From Lycocorax pyrrhopterus obiensis (taxonomy: Eukaryota; Chordata; Aves; Passeriformes; Paradisaeidae), in assembly GCA_014706295.1 (NCBI GenBank), contig JACSVZ010000006.1:26160629-26224628 (forward strand): DNA of 64,000 nt, read 5' to 3'. The translations under genes were made by a program, and so were the position numbers. Within the stretch, counting starts at the first letter, position 1, and each line of letters opens with the position of its first letter. The notes under the pieces were generated by a model that had not been told where the DNA came from, ran no database searches, and was given only the letters and a program-made list of their open reading frames with translations. Of the stretch, positions 39,137 to 52,847 are shown piece after piece.

Positions 39137-42100
39137 CTAAATAAAGAGAACCACAAGTAGTTGATATTTGTGTCAGAATTAAAAACCAGGAAATGTGAAG
39201 ATTTTAAGCAACATTCCCAAATAACATTTAGTAAAAGTAACTGTCAGCCAATGAAAGTTGCACATCTCAGAGATGGGATGGTAGCACTACATCCCACAGG
39301 TACAAAGCACTCTGCTTTCAAGTATAAAACCATTGTTTAGTTTCCTACAAAAACATTGCCAAAAGTGCAGCCAACTGAAGTTTTACATGCTCAGTTTTTC
39401 AACTCAGCCTGAATATATTAAACTAAAATAAGATTGTTATTTCCATGAAATATGTTAAAATACATTTTTTTTCCTATTAAAAAACATGCTTTCATTTAAG
39501 CTATTTTACTAACTTATACAAGAGCACAGGCTGAAATCTTCAAAGACCTCCCCTCGTACTAAAGATGCACTCTGCCAAAAATAAATTAATAAAAACATAG
39601 ATAACTAAAAATCTATCCTATTTCTCTCAATTATTTATATTTGCATGCTCACTAAATTTTAGATTGCTATAATCTTAGATATGCACAAAAATATTCCATT
39701 TGTTAAGTGTTATAACTTAACATTTAACCACTCATATGACTGCAGGAGGTATATAATGTCCTTCAATAAGAAGCCCATGCTCATAGGCCCAAAAAATGGT
39801 GCAAAGCAATTGCAAAAGTATTTGCAAAAAGCAAATGCCAGGCTTCCAACAAAGAATGGCAGTTCCAGGGTCCTGTCTGGAATAAACAATAGGATCCTCT
39901 GATCCTCATCCCCCTCCACTTTTTTTTAAAAGGGCACCAAGAGGATACAGACAAAACTCATTTGATGGTACAAAGCTGAAATAAAACCAGAACTAGGCAG
40001 CCTAGAATAAAAAGTGAAGACTAGAACGAGGCTCTAATGAGAAGCCATCTAATTGCTAGGAAAATTAAGAAAGATGCTCTAAAGACCTGAGAGAGACTAA
40101 AATCATAAAAGGTCTGACGATTACCGGGATTTTTGGTCAAGTTGTCAGCTACTAGAGAAAACATGGTGCAAGGCACTAGGGAGCAGAAAAACCAGATGGA
40201 ATGAAAGGGAAAATTGATGGGAGTAGCAGAGTGCAGCAAGCCGGGACTGGCTGGGCAAAAGGCACAAGACTGAGCTGAAGCAGAGGAATCATGGACAGTG
40301 AACAAAGCCTGGCCATGAGAGGAAATAAATCTACATGACTACTGCTGTAGTGCTGCCAGGAAGAGGGACTAAGACAATACAGGAGGTGCATTAAAGAAAC
40401 GAGAATAAGACTGTTTTGGGAAATGGACAGAGTAGTAGCTCAGTAAATAAAATTTTCCCTCAGAACTCAAGGTTGCCTGATGTCTGATCTTCCTCCACTG
40501 ACAGCAAATATTTGTCAGAGTTTCACAAAGCAGCTCTTCCCTTCCTGCGCCAGATACCACTGTTAGCAGGAGAAAGGGACCTATTTTGATGTCTATTCCT
40601 TTGTACCTAGTAAAGGCAGAAATGTTGGCACCTCTCTGATGATACGGGAGAAGAGTTCACACAGCCTATTTGAAACAAAATTACTCTCAACTAGCTAATC
40701 CTCCCTTAGAAAAGCAAAGCATTTTAATGAAACAGTGTTTCAAAATTTAAAATCTGGAGGCAAGGGAAGAAGTTTTTATGGTTTTATACACAACATGGCA
40801 GTATTTCATTTTAGACAGGCACTAAGTAAAATTTGGGGCTTCTACAGTTATTACGCACTTGTGATCCGTACATCTTAAAAGCAGAAAACTCCATGAATTA
40901 CGATAATCTGAACTAAAATAAAGGGCTCAAACAAAATTATGTAATAGCTATTGAATTGCTTTCCTAGTGAACTCTGTAAAAACCTGTCTAAAAAGAAATA
41001 CATAATAAAAAAACCAAAACACAGAATGAAAAAAGATTTGTAGGCAGAGAATATGAGAGAGAAGCCATCACTATCCTTGAAAAGCTACCTACAGATTTGG
41101 TGTACCTGTCACATTCCTGAAGTGTCACCTTAAAGACCTCTGAAGTAATGGTTGTGCCCAGTCTTCAAATAACCTCAACCTTTCAAGCTAAACAAGCCTA
41201 GGTTTTTTATTTAGATAAGAACCCAACTTCTTTGCATATAAACATATAAAAAGTAAAATGAAATTTATTTATTTAAACTGTATACTCCAGACTTCTAGTT
41301 TAGTGCTGCTCAGGCACTGGATTTTGTTCTTTTATGTGTTATTCACTATATTCTTCCTACACTGAAAGGAGTAGCATTCCCATGGGAAAATGTAGCTAAA
41401 TGAATGCAAGTAACAGTGACTATACAGTCACAAAGTGTATTTTCTGAAAGTGAGGATATATTTTTATTAATAGGGGAGAGGAACACTTGACTTTTTAACT
41501 TCTAAGGATCTGTTAATTTTTTTTTTTTGTACAAAAAAAAGGAAACTAAATCTTTCATATAACTCAATAACTTACACTTTAGATTCAAGACTCTAACTTT
41601 CAGTATTGAAACTCTCAACAGCTAGCTTGAAAATTTAACCAAATCTTTTACAATGGTGAGGGACAGAGAGAGCTTGGTCTGAGTTGTTAAATAATCAAAG
41701 CACTGATCTTTTTTCCACCTCTAGCAATTGTGAAAACCCTAGGCTCACAGGGTGCCTCTGAACTAGAAGCAGAAGGGAAGTATGGCTGCTAGGGCCATGA
41801 CAAGAAGCCTAGCCAAGCCGTCTCTTCCACTAAGAAACAAGTGATTCCATCTGTAAATAGTATGAGCAAAAGTTGCTACCAAATATAGCAAATAGCAAAA
41901 TATAAATGCACAGACTTACTAGAGCACTAATTTGTATATAAAACATTTAACGAAGTATTAATCAAAACAGGTTTAAGAAACTGTGACTAATAGATGAACA
42001 GTGCTAATGAACACTATAAAAATGTGCTAATGACATTGAGGAAGGTGGTACAAGACACAAACTTTTGTCAGAAGGAAGTGTACTCAAAAATATACTCTTA

Positions 42101-44126
42101 ATGTGACTCAACATCCTACAATAGCGATGTCCTCCAATTTCCATCGACAGATGGCAGATTATGAGTTCAAACTGGACAGGAACCAATGTTACATAAAAAG
42201 GCTGCAATAGTTGAGGTTAGTACTTGTGTGCAGTTCTAGAGCCTATTTATTAGTTACAGCGGTCCATGGTTTTTTTACAGTTTGTTTTGTCCTTTTTTTT
42301 AACTGTTTTTGTCCTACTGCTTCCTAATGCACTATATAACTAGCAACTCTTTAATTAACCTTTTAATAGGGTTCATTATGTATAGGTGAAGTTTTCTATC
42401 CCTGAAGTTGCACACATCACATATGCAGGAGCAGTTGCCATATATTGCATGAAGTTACTACTGTTGGGCTGGAACTGTGAGACTTCAGAGAATGTACAAG
42501 TAGAAAGCAATGCTGGTGTGACTGCAGAGAGAAACAATCACTGCTGAAGAATCCAGCCAAAATTCAGCACACTGTGTTGGTGGAGTGAATCTGCTACTGT
42601 TTCAGAGAAGCCTCATTACTGAGACTTTATACTAGAAGGACTATAAATTAAGTGATTTTGATTAGAAATCATTAGTAGTTGGGTGGGATGCCTTCTGGAA
42701 TGCATGAAAATACTCAGTGCAAGATGAACATCAGCAACTTTGGCTTTCTAGCTCTAGAACTGTAAGTGTGTTCTTTACATGTTTAAATGCCCACTAGGAC
42801 ATTACAGTACTTAGCTTGCAGAACCAACACCTACAGATTTCCTTTGCTCAACATGTTTCAGACATCTCTACACAAGTTACATTTCCTGAAGTGTATGCCA
42901 GATAGTTTCCTATATGCCAGAAGTAACATTTCCAGGGTCAGCTTAGAGAACAAGAAGAATTAGAGGAACTGTCTAAGAGTTATATGAGGGAATATGTGCT
43001 CAATCCTGTAGACAGCTGAGATATGACTGTTGCAATAAACATTGCAGGATGATCACAAAACAGTGCCTGGTGCCCTGGACAGTACACACATAACCATGCT
43101 TTTCCTGCAGGATGAGAAGACAAGGCTCCCCTCTGACAAACAAAAACAGGCCTTGCCAGAGCATTGTAAATGTAACACTTCCATTAATTGCTCAGAGAAC
43201 ATAAAGTGTGTATAACAGAAGTTGTGATCCACAGAGAAACTGTCTACCCTAATGAGATTGGGGAAATGGCACAAGTGGACCAGCTCTGTAAGCCTCCCTT
43301 GCTCCCTCCTTGTCAAGCAGGGAGTAAGCCACTGACGCCTGATAAAAACAGAGTGCGACATGCAGGTGAAAACACAGGCGTAAGCTAAATACATAGATGC
43401 TGTGATATTGAGTAAAAGGAGTCAGAAAGCACACACTGGACTTGGAATATGATTTAGTGTCAAATGCTCACCCAGGCATAGGCACACATGCATGAACTGG
43501 CTGGAAGGCAGACAGACTCCAGGTGACAAACTTGACCTTGCCATCACCACCAACTGAGCTTACAGTGTCTGCTTGAATATCATTAGTATCAGCACCTCCA
43601 GACAGCTGGCACAGCAGCTTTGTGGATTACAATGCCGACCACATACCCTCGCCACCAACAGCAATTACAGTAAATACACATTTCCCCCCCACCCTGGAGA
43701 CCTTGAAGGACAAAGACTTATCCAGCTGTCCTTGTTCTTTCATGATGGGGGGGGGGGGGACGGGGAAAGGGAGCTTCACTCAATATTTAAATCTTGCAGA
43801 GGCTATTCAATATTCTGTGGTGCTTATGCTGTATGAAGTGTTTGATTAAAATAAAGCGTACTTAGTACTTTAAAAATAAATTACATTATACAAAGTTACA
43901 GGAATACAAGGTTACCATTTTGCACACAATTATGAAAGTTGTTTGGGAAAATGTGGCCTCTTAACTATTGTAAATAATTTACAGCACAGAGTATGGTAAC
44001 AGCTGACAGGAATGACTGTGCACACCACATTAAAAACTATACATCTTTAATTGCATGTAAATTAGATTATTTACTAAGAAGAACAAGGTCAGGAGGATGT
44101 GGATGAGGAAGAAGGAAGGTTAATAC
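39137..44126 (-). other. NFXL1 last intron
   Basis: Five kilobases, AT-rich. It contains the G13 run near 43.75 kb. No repeat family or exon was recognised. Confidence 0.85.
43747..43759. repeat. Homopolymer of 13 G
   Basis: An uninterrupted run of 13 G residues, about 380 bases from the donor of the NFXL1 exon at 44127. Length is prone to sequencing error. Confidence 0.9.
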
Positions 44127-44180
44127 CTGTTGTCTTCGCTTCTCCTCTTCAAGAGCAGCTTTGGCTTCTGCTTCTTTTAT
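44127..44180 (-). CDS. NFXL1: NFXL1 penultimate coding exon: coiled-coil segment
   Basis: An 18-codon exon reading IKEAEAKAALEEEKRRQQ, too short to be found as an open frame. It is bounded by an acceptor TGTCTGGACAG and a donor CAG then GTATTA, phase 0 at both ends. The Ala/Glu/Lys/Arg heptad-like content predicts a continuous helix that joins directly to [10 protein letters not shown] of the last exon. The same peptide occurs almost unchanged in mammalian NFXL1. The upstream exon ends KRKAYE in the matching phase. Confidence 0.93.
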
Positions 44181-45677
44181 CTGTCCAGACATACAAAGTT
44201 ATAACAAACTGTTGTAAACAGCAGCTAAACCTATTTTCTTACAGAGTCATAATTACTCCTATAGAATGGTTCTCAGCAAAAGTATGCAAACTTTCCATCA
44301 TATGAGCTCCACCATCCAAAAGTCACATGAGAAGAAGTCATGGGAGTTAAAATTGATAATTCTATAGAAATATTTTGCAGTGTTCAAGAAAGAAAATTAA
44401 ATGCTAGGAAGTATTAAGAAAAAAATGGTGCAGAAAAAATTGTCAATATGTAAACATGCCACATACTTGAATCTTAGCACCTGCATTCCATTATGGTCCT
44501 ACAATAACAAGTAACTATGAAACCTGAACATATACAAAAGACAACATGATGGAGTGGCTTCCATCTGAAGAGATCCATAACTAGGATTCATCAGGGGAAT
44601 AACAGGACACCAAATCCTGAGGAGTGTGCAGATGCCAAATAGGGATAAAACTCAATAATTGTTTTTCATAATGCAAAGGCATAAAATGAATTTACCAGGA
44701 GGTTGGCTCACAACAGAGGAAAGTATTCCACTCCCACAGAGTATTTGGCTAAAACTAGAATTTCAGTGCTACAGGACATTCGTGGATGCCAAAAGTTTAT
44801 GTCAACTGAAAAACAACCAGGCATGCTAATAGGAGATAAATCCAACAAAGGCCATTACACAGAAAGACACCATCTCACCCTCTTAAGTTCCCACAGTCAG
44901 TGATCACTAAGTAATAGCAGTAACAGAAAGAGTATATGGGGAAAGTTTATGTATCTCCATTTTAATACATTTTTTGGGCTTTTAGCATGGCAGTCACTGA
45001 ATCACTACCTTAGAAAAGTTAGATGTAAAAACCTATTAATAACTTGAAATGAAAAAAAATCTGGATCCTAGTAGCTGGATGATTTGCATACTGGCAATGA
45101 AAATAGTTTACTAAATACTGTTTGCACAGGTAGAGCTGGTTACAAATAATTTCCAATTCAAGAGCTTTTGATGACTAAGCAGAAAGCACACTAGCTCATG
45201 TTTTAGCATACCGTAGCTCAAACAGCTGGCACTGAAGGCAGGGTCAAAAGCACAGTCCTATTTGCAGGTTTTCAGACACATTTTTAAATTACTAAACCTC
45301 GTATCAAATAAAAGCACTGCTGATAATTTCATTAATCTAGATACAATGGCAGAGTCTCTTTAGAAATGTGTGTAAAGGACCATGCCCATCTGAAATCTGG
45401 AAGTCTGGTGTGCAAAAAACTACACAATGAGCCCCCTCATTTTTCACTGCCATCTAATGGCAACACTTCAGCTGCGAAAGAAAAAGTGACCTTCAAACGT
45501 GGAAAAGAGCAACAGAAAAGCTTCTTTTTACACTGGTGTGGTCATATTTGTATAAGATACATAGATATAATGTACACAGATAAAGGGAACCTTAACTATT
45601 ATAATCACAGCATGGGAAAACATTTCTAGAACTATTTCTTTAATAAAATGTACAGTAAAAGACACATTCAATTCCTA

Positions 45678-45716
45678 GGCACCTAGTGAGTAAGAAGCCC
45701 TTACTCACTAGGTGCC
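45678..45716. repeat. Perfect 17-bp inverted repeat with 5-base loop
   Basis: The arm GGCACCTAGTGAGTAAG at 45678-45694 is followed by AAGCC and then its exact reverse complement at 45700-45716. Flanking bases do not pair. It lies in the NFXL1 intron between the exons at 44.1 and 47.2 kb. Confidence 0.95.
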
Positions 45717-46957
45717 AGACATGAAAACTTTTATTAAGAACTAATGCACTTTGGTTTTGGAAATTAATGGCTGTTTTGCAAACATGCAAACTAATTTATC
45801 TTTGTAAATGCCTGCAGTTTTCGACAATTTTTTTTCCAGTCTGGACACATTAAACAGTAATAGACATAAATAAACTACTTTCATCAAATGCCTATAATAG
45901 GAGACCATTCTAGTATGTCATTTGCATAGTAAGTCAACACAGGCTACAAAAGGTGCCTACAAAGAATTTAAATAAAACTTCATTACTTTATATAAAAACC
46001 CCAAAACAAGTAAATACACATTCTTCTGTGAGGAAGGTACACATAGCTAGGTTATGCTATCCAGTATGTCTGTGGCACTGCTTACAGGAGAAACTTGTAG
46101 CCATTTGCTCACTGCATTAGACCACTTCTCCCTGTGGATTACAACACTGGGGCGAGAAATTGGTAGTAGTATCTGCTACAGTCAAACAGCATTGACCCTG
46201 CACCACACTGAGACATGCTGCTGGATCTCAGCTCATGCAGTCTTACTGTGAGTTCACCCTGCTTTAGGGAAGGACTCCACATCCTATGAACTTATCTTCA
46301 CATTCTTACTGGAACTGTTTGTTATGGTTGGGATTTTCAAAAGGCATATCCCAAGAGTTTTAGCATTCAACCTGCTTGCAAAGTTGCAAGATTTGGCCAG
46401 CGTGATACTTGTCAGAACTTGTCAATCAATCCTGAAAATCTGAGCAGAAGTTGACTTGTCAGCTTTACTCATTGAGTTCTTGGGGTTGTACGTTTATCAC
46501 ATCTAATACTTACCTGACAAAACCCAAGCAAGTTACGCATCAATTCTTTCTGTTTATGTTTTTATAAAAGGTTTATAAGAGCAAGGATCATATCCTGTCT
46601 CTGAATGTGACAGCACACAGCAAATTCTTTACTTCATAAAACAGCTGAGCTAGGGAGAAATCACATTTACAGCAGCCTAAGTAGTATTCTGCAGTTGCTG
46701 GAAATTCTCAATTCTTCCAGTACAGGATAACTAATACCATGTGGCAGGATTATACTCCACACTGGACAAGGTGAGCAACTGATGGCTGCAAAATCTTCAT
46801 TGAAAAGACAGTTCTTACAATGCCCTGTGAAGCAGCCTGACTGTAATCTTACAGCATTAATGACTATTTTATCATCGCTGATCATCACTTGCTCTCAGTG
46901 AAAGAGAAAAGAATCCGTTCCAGTCAATTTAAAGAAAAAAAAAAAAGGAAAATAACA

Positions 46958-46979
46958 TAATACTGTTTTAAAACAGTAT
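46958..46979. repeat. Perfect 22-bp palindrome
   Basis: AATACTGTTTT followed directly by its reverse complement AAAACAGTATT, with no loop. It lies about 170 bases downstream (NFXL1 sense) of the donor of the exon at 47151. Confidence 0.9.
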
Positions 46980-47150
46980 TTGAGTTAATTAACACCATTC
47001 CTAAATTCAAGTCTGAAAAAATAACTACTATTCAACAGCACATCCACTTATGTTGCACTTCTGCAGGTACTGCCTTGAAAAATAACGTGTTCTTTTTTCT
47101 ACTTTTCTTGAAGCTCTGAGAAGAAATTATAGCTACAATGGATACATTAC

Positions 47151-47237
47151 CTCATATGCTTTCCGCTTCATTTCCTTGCATAATGCATCGCATTCCAGTG
47201 AAACTTGGCCTTCTTGTATCTTGCTGCACTGTACTTC
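47151..47237 (-). CDS. NFXL1: NFXL1 exon: post-zinc-finger Cys-rich segment
   Basis: A 29-codon exon, phase 0 at both ends, between acceptor TTAACAG and donor GTAATG. It reads [20 protein letters not shown] then KEMKRKAYE. This is the segment that follows the last NF-X1 zinc finger in mammalian NFXL1, where the pattern QC-(10 to 12)-EC-(3)-C is kept. The basic, helical end leads into the coiled coil of the next exon. Two other frames are also long here, but only this one carries the family pattern and fits both splice phases. Confidence 0.94.
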
Positions 47238-48473
47238 CTGTTAAGTATAATTTGTCTTTTATAATCATTTCCCCATATAAGATTTTAGTTGTCGACTTCT
47301 TTATGAAAATAATAAAACTTTCTTATTTAGTAAAACATTTGGTTTACATATAAAATACAGCTAATGACTGAATGTTACTTGAACCTGTAATTATGTATTA
47401 AATTGTCCTTTTTTTTTTTCTTTCTTTCTAATAAGCTAAGATGAATGGAAGAAAAAAAATCAATAGTCCAGTTTAATTTTTCTCTTCTTTACCCATTTGT
47501 TTGCCTTAGACAAGACAGACAACATTCTGAACTTCTGGCAGAAAGAGTCTCAGTAATTTCATATACATTTCATATACATTATCTTAACTGGCTCAGATTA
47601 CAGGACAAAGTCTGGTCATGGCGGGTGGCGGAAACTTCACTCATGCTTTCTCCCCTTCTCCTAATATTGAAGAAATTTAAAAAAACAACAAAGTAGTTAT
47701 CTGTAAGCAGAGGCTGATCAATTTTAAGCACTTGTTCTGTATATGCCATCTTTTCTCCTGCTGAGAACCCTACCCGCAAGACTTCTGGATGCACAAGACA
47801 TATTTTGGAGAAGTTGAGGACTCTGGGGAACTGCAACATGCTGGAAGGCTCAGAAGTTAACTGGGTCCAGAAGAGTAATTTAAACAGCTTTTAATTAAGA
47901 CAGATCACAGGGTTTTTTTCATTAAGACATTATTATTTGTCAAGACTTCATATCAATTTCTGTTGTTCCCCTCATAATAGTGTATAGCTATAGTAAACCT
48001 GCTATATTACTTTGTCCTTATCTTTTTTAGAAGCTAAGGATGCTGATGCCTGTACTTGCTTTTAGGTTTGCAGGGAACATTAATTAATTACATTAGTTCA
48101 GGTTTCACAACACCTGTGTTAATTCCAACTTCTGTACATTTTCCCAATATCATCATAAAAATGTAATTTTTATTCTCAAATCACTCCAGGTCATCTGAGT
48201 ATTCTTCCCACAAAACTACAAAAATTTAAGTGTGCATGAAGATAAAGCTATTGTAAGTCAGGCAGCTAACATATTTTAGAATTAACAAGATTTTATATTC
48301 TCCAGTGAATCTTCTGATATAGCAGCCCAGATCTTCAGCTGATGTGAATTGTTACAGCTCTACTGTAGTAACTGGCCCTATTCCAGTCTGCAGCATCCAC
48401 ATAATTCATCCATACAAGCCCAGGAACACGGAAAGAATAGACATCCTTCAAAAACTGCAACTTACAAATTTAC
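47238..48473 (-). other. NFXL1 intron, 1.2 kb
   Basis: AT-rich with normal splice ends. No further feature seen. Confidence 0.85.
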
Positions 48474-48578
48474 CTTTTTCAGTCTCTTACAGAGACATCG
48501 CAGTTTAACCTTCTGGCTGCAGTTAAGAGGACAGCTACCTGAATGGCAAATCTCTTTACACCGATGACCACAGGGCAA
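48474..48578 (-). CDS. NFXL1: NFXL1 exon: NF-X1-type zinc finger
   Basis: A 35-codon exon, phase 0 at both ends, between acceptor TTCTTTACAG and donor AAAAAG then GTAAAT. It reads [20 protein letters not shown] then a Lys/Arg/Cys-rich end. The pattern C-G-H-x-C-x3-C-H-x-G-x-C is the signature of NF-X1-type zinc fingers, which coordinate zinc through many Cys and some His. It follows the exon ending NQCPKE, which gives the KELPCGHRC joint expected in the family. The finger is complete, with no lost ligand. Confidence 0.95.
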
Positions 48579-49969
48579 CTGTAAAGAACAAAACACAAAT
48601 AAACTCCCACATCAATAAAACATTGTAAAATTACCAAGAATCTATGAATTGGTTTTATTTAAGACATAGCATTTTAACATTCAGTTAATCATTCTTTTCA
48701 CTTGCGAAATAATTGTTTTTTTCTTTTCTTTTTGGGGGGCAGGAAATTTTTGCTTCTTATTTACTGATTTTCAGTTCCTGTAGGATGATTTCTCTTTTAT
48801 TGGCACAGCTTGATTAGAAGACAATTTCTCCTTTCCCATGTTTCGAGAACAGTCATTTCCACAGTAATGTATACAACAATCACCCTAGCTATCTCTATGC
48901 TGGGGGAATACAAATGGATAAGGTAAAAAAACCCCGAAAACTGAAATTAGGTGTACTGAAGATTAGCTACTTGTAGATTAGACAGAGTAATAAAAGAAAG
49001 AGGAAAGAATCAGAAGCAAAAATACTGCAGAAGAAATCTTGTATGCAAGCAGCATCTGAACTATGCAAAAGTCAAATAAAGGTCACCAAAATTCTTATCA
49101 TGTCCAAAATAATCTCACAAAATCCTAAATTTCTGCATTTGGCAGATTATCCCATTTCTGCCATCTGAAAGATAAAGACTTTTTTTTTACTGCCAGTGCA
49201 CTTTTTAACTTACAGAGAAAATATTATCATTCATTTACTGTGTAAGAATTGAGTTAGTAATTTAAGTATGCTGACTGATAAGAACGTAGCAGTGCTCCCA
49301 GCATTATATTAGATAAAGTATGTCAAGAAAGTAAACGAATTTTTTTCATTGTTAAGAACTTGACTAAAAATATCCCTTGCTAGTACACATGCCCATAAGA
49401 AGTCTTCAAAATAACAATTTTTCATTTTCAATTACATAACCCAATACTGTTAATAACTGAAGGTGGAACCTCACAGAAGACATCTAAGCAATTTACTTAC
49501 AGAGAGCTTTAAATCCCCCAACTACTTAAAGTAGCATTAGACAGTGTTCTTTATTAAAAGTGAAATTTCACCTCTTCACTGTCACCAAGGGATTAACACA
49601 AACTGGAAAATGCTCTAAGACACACAATTTTAAGATACATTTTTCACATTTATTAAAAATTCAAAATGTATACCTACTACATCACTTAATCCACAAGAAT
49701 GAGAACAGTAAGTAAGCAAGTATCAAACCCAGGTGGGTACACTTTGATTAGTAAATCTACACTCTCAGAAGTCCATTGGAACTGGCACAACATTGGAGCT
49801 AGTATCATGAAATACATACCTAAACAGAACATGAATCTTTCTGACTAAACTTATGGAACACACATACATGTCTTCATGTCCATAACAATCACAAGCTATT
49901 ATAGATAGATACTTTGTGGTTTCAGCTCAGTTTTTTAGTTACTGTTTCAGCACATTTCACACATGGCTA

Positions 49970-50250
49970 AAAGGAACCTTTAAGTCATCATGTTCAGTCC
50001 TGAAATTCAGTCCTCCTGCAGGCCCGTACCTACCTCCTATATCCTTCCAGGACTGGATGAAAGCTTATCATGAAAACAGTCCCTCATTCTGACCCTACCC
50101 TAGTGTTTCACTAAGGAGGGTGCTCCAGGAGCTCACTACAAGATGCAAGAGCTTTTTTTGAGCTTCCTACATTTGTTCTAGCTAGTCTAAGCCGCACTTC
50201 TTATCCTCATATTGAAGTATTTCTGTCTTTTTTTAAAAGGCTCTTTATCA
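49970..50250 (-). mobile_element. Possible ancient CR1-like fragment
   Basis: The plus strand contains AAAGGAACCTTTAAGTCATC followed by a T/C-rich stretch and CTAGTCTAAG, in the order seen in the reverse complement of CR1 3'UTRs. The match is weak and interrupted, so only an old, decayed copy would fit. Confidence 0.3.
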
Positions 50251-52308
50251 CCACAGTATTCCCTTAAATGAATTTCAACCATGTTAAATCAATGTTTCTT
50301 GAATACACAGCCACAATTGCACATAATATTTCAAATGACATCTCAGCAGGAAGGACTTTGTACAATGCCTTAATTGCACCTCATTCTTAGTAGAGTACCT
50401 TCCCCAAAACATCTTCAGCTCTCATTGCATTTCTCTCCAGCTAATTATGCTGTGAAAATAAGAATATCTGCTGTCTCCTGGGAGCTTATTATTAGCTTCA
50501 CACACATGGTCTTACTGGGGTTTTTTTTTCTGTATTTAATAACATGGTCACAATACATGTGTTCTACAGATGCACTTCCTCAATTCTCATATGCTGACAA
50601 CACCCTACAACTTTTCATCAGAAAATGACAATGTTTTTGGTGCCAAGGTCATTACTGAAAACAACACAAAGTCAAGTGTCAGTTCAGTCCTTGGGAAATC
50701 TTCCTTATTGTTAATATCTCTTGCTCCAACTTTTTCTTTAGTTTTGTTGTTGTTTTGGGGGAGGGAGTTGGGTGGTTTTTTCAAAAGATAATCAAATGCA
50801 GTTGTTTCCTTTAGCCACCTTCACGCTTGTATTAACCCTCTCCTCTATCTGAACTAGATATTCACTAAGTGGCACTGACTGACTCACTCCGCTGACACCT
50901 TATGCAGCAGATCTCATCTATTCATTTTATCTGGAGGAAAAAATACATAAATTGGTCACCTTATCAAAGAAGGAATTTAGTTTTTTTTTCAAGCAAAACT
51001 GATCATCAGCAAATATTTTTCCCTGAAATCAAAAAATTATCTTGCCTCATTTTGAAAATACGAGGAGAGAAGCTTGTCTAAGCCTTGTATGCTACCAAGG
51101 TCAGACTTCCACCCAGAACACGGGGTCTAATGGCTGAGTCTCCTCACAAGTGACCACAATCTCTGCAAAACCAATTTGCTACTGCATGAACACTGTGCAG
51201 TAGGAGGGCCCATCTCCTGGCTCCCTACACAAGAGCATCACACACAATAACTCCATCTAGTCTCATCTACAAGTCACCTCATGCTGGCTAGAACAAGCCA
51301 TGGCTAGAACTATTACTTCCAGCTTACTCTTCCATAGTAATCAGGCTTATTTTCATTAATAGTCTCAAAGCCCAAACAGTCATGTCCTAACTGACATGTC
51401 AGAGCTGCAAAGTCAGTAACCCTCACCTTGACCTCTAAGTGCTAGTGCAATAAAATTCATAGACACCATTAGACCAAAATACTTATAGCACAGGAGGATG
51501 TTTAATCCAATACTGAAAAGCAAATGTTTCCCTGCCAGCTTTTTTCTTGTCCTATATCTCTGTGCAGGGAACTTTCTTCTAACTCTCTTCACTGCAAAAA
51601 CAACACTAAAAAGAATACCAAGACAAGCTGTAAAATAAGTGGCAAAACAACATTTCCCCGTGATCTTAGAAAACAAAAGCAATCATTCTGCTGCTTCTGC
51701 TGGATGAAGAATGTAATGGGAAAGGATTTTTTTTTTTTTGCTTCTTTTTAAGTGTCCATGCTGAACTACTTGGTGCTAAAACAGAAAGCATGTGCCCCCT
51801 TTAGATCCTTTTCTACCATACAAGATCTTGTCAATAGCTTCTGGACTAAAGCCCAAATTGAACAGGTTTTATGTTTGAGACGGCAAGGCCATTAAAAGAA
51901 GGGATTTAATCCACAGCTCTGAAAAAGAAAAAAAATCAGAAAATGTCCTACAAATACTTTCCCCACATGCAATGCATTTAAATCTTAACATTATACCAGA
52001 GGATGATAAGCTCCATCAACACTTACGGAGGCTTAGGTGAACTCCAACAGAAGGTAATAAACACAACCTGTAAACACACATCTGATAATAAAGAAAATAT
52101 CCTGGCATTAAAGAAAATAGCACTTTTGAGCAGTGATCCCAAAAGGTAAGTATAAAAGAGAATTTTACCACTTCCAAAGACAAAATTAAATTTTTGTAAT
52201 TCACATACATTTGTAGTGTCTGTTTGCAGAATTAAATATTATTTCCAGAATGCTTAATTAATTTAATGTATTAAAAAACCCAAAAAGATATGCATACTTT
52301 TAAAATTT

Positions 52309-52847
52309 ATAGAATCACAGAATTGTTAAGGTTGCGAAAGACTTTTAAGATCACTGGGTCCCTTAGCCTGACACTACCAAGTTAACCACTAAACCATGTC
52401 CCCAAGTGCCACATCCACACATTTTTTTGAACACTTCCGAGGATGGTGACTCTACCATTTTCCACTTCCCTGGGCACCCTAATACAATGCTTGACCACCT
52501 GTGAAGACACTTTCCTTGATATCCAATCTAAACCTCCACTGGCACAACTCGAGGCCATTTCCTCTTCTACTGTCATTTGTGTGAAAAGAGACCAATCCCC
52601 ACCTCTCTACAAACTCCTTTCACACAGGAGAGTGATAAGGTCCCTCCTGAGCCTCCTCTTCTCCAGGCTAAACACCCCCAGCTCCATCAGCCACTCCTCA
52701 TAGGACTTGTGCTCCAGACCCTTCACCAGCTCTGTTACCCTTCTCTGGACTCGCTGCAGCACCTCAATGTCTTTCTTGTAGTGAGGGGCCCAAAACTGAA
52801 CAGAGGATTCTGGGTGTGGCCTCACCAGTGCTGAGCTCAAGAGGAAA
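52309..52847 (-). mobile_element. CR1 LINE, 3' end
   Basis: On the minus strand, 52840-52607 encodes a peptide typical of the reverse-transcriptase ORF end of avian CR1: [20 protein letters not shown], then a [15 protein letters not shown] block and an [16 protein letters not shown] block. The element runs to a 3' end near 52309 that reads CAATTCTGTGATTCTATA, the usual CR1 tail. It is truncated at its 5' end and lies in the same sense as NFXL1. Confidence 0.93.

Larger units (their letters stand above)
44181..47150 (-). other. NFXL1 intron with 17-bp hairpin
   Basis: Three kilobases of AT-rich sequence holding the perfect inverted repeat at 45678-45716 and the palindrome at 46958-46979. Nothing else was recognised. 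Confidence 0.85.
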
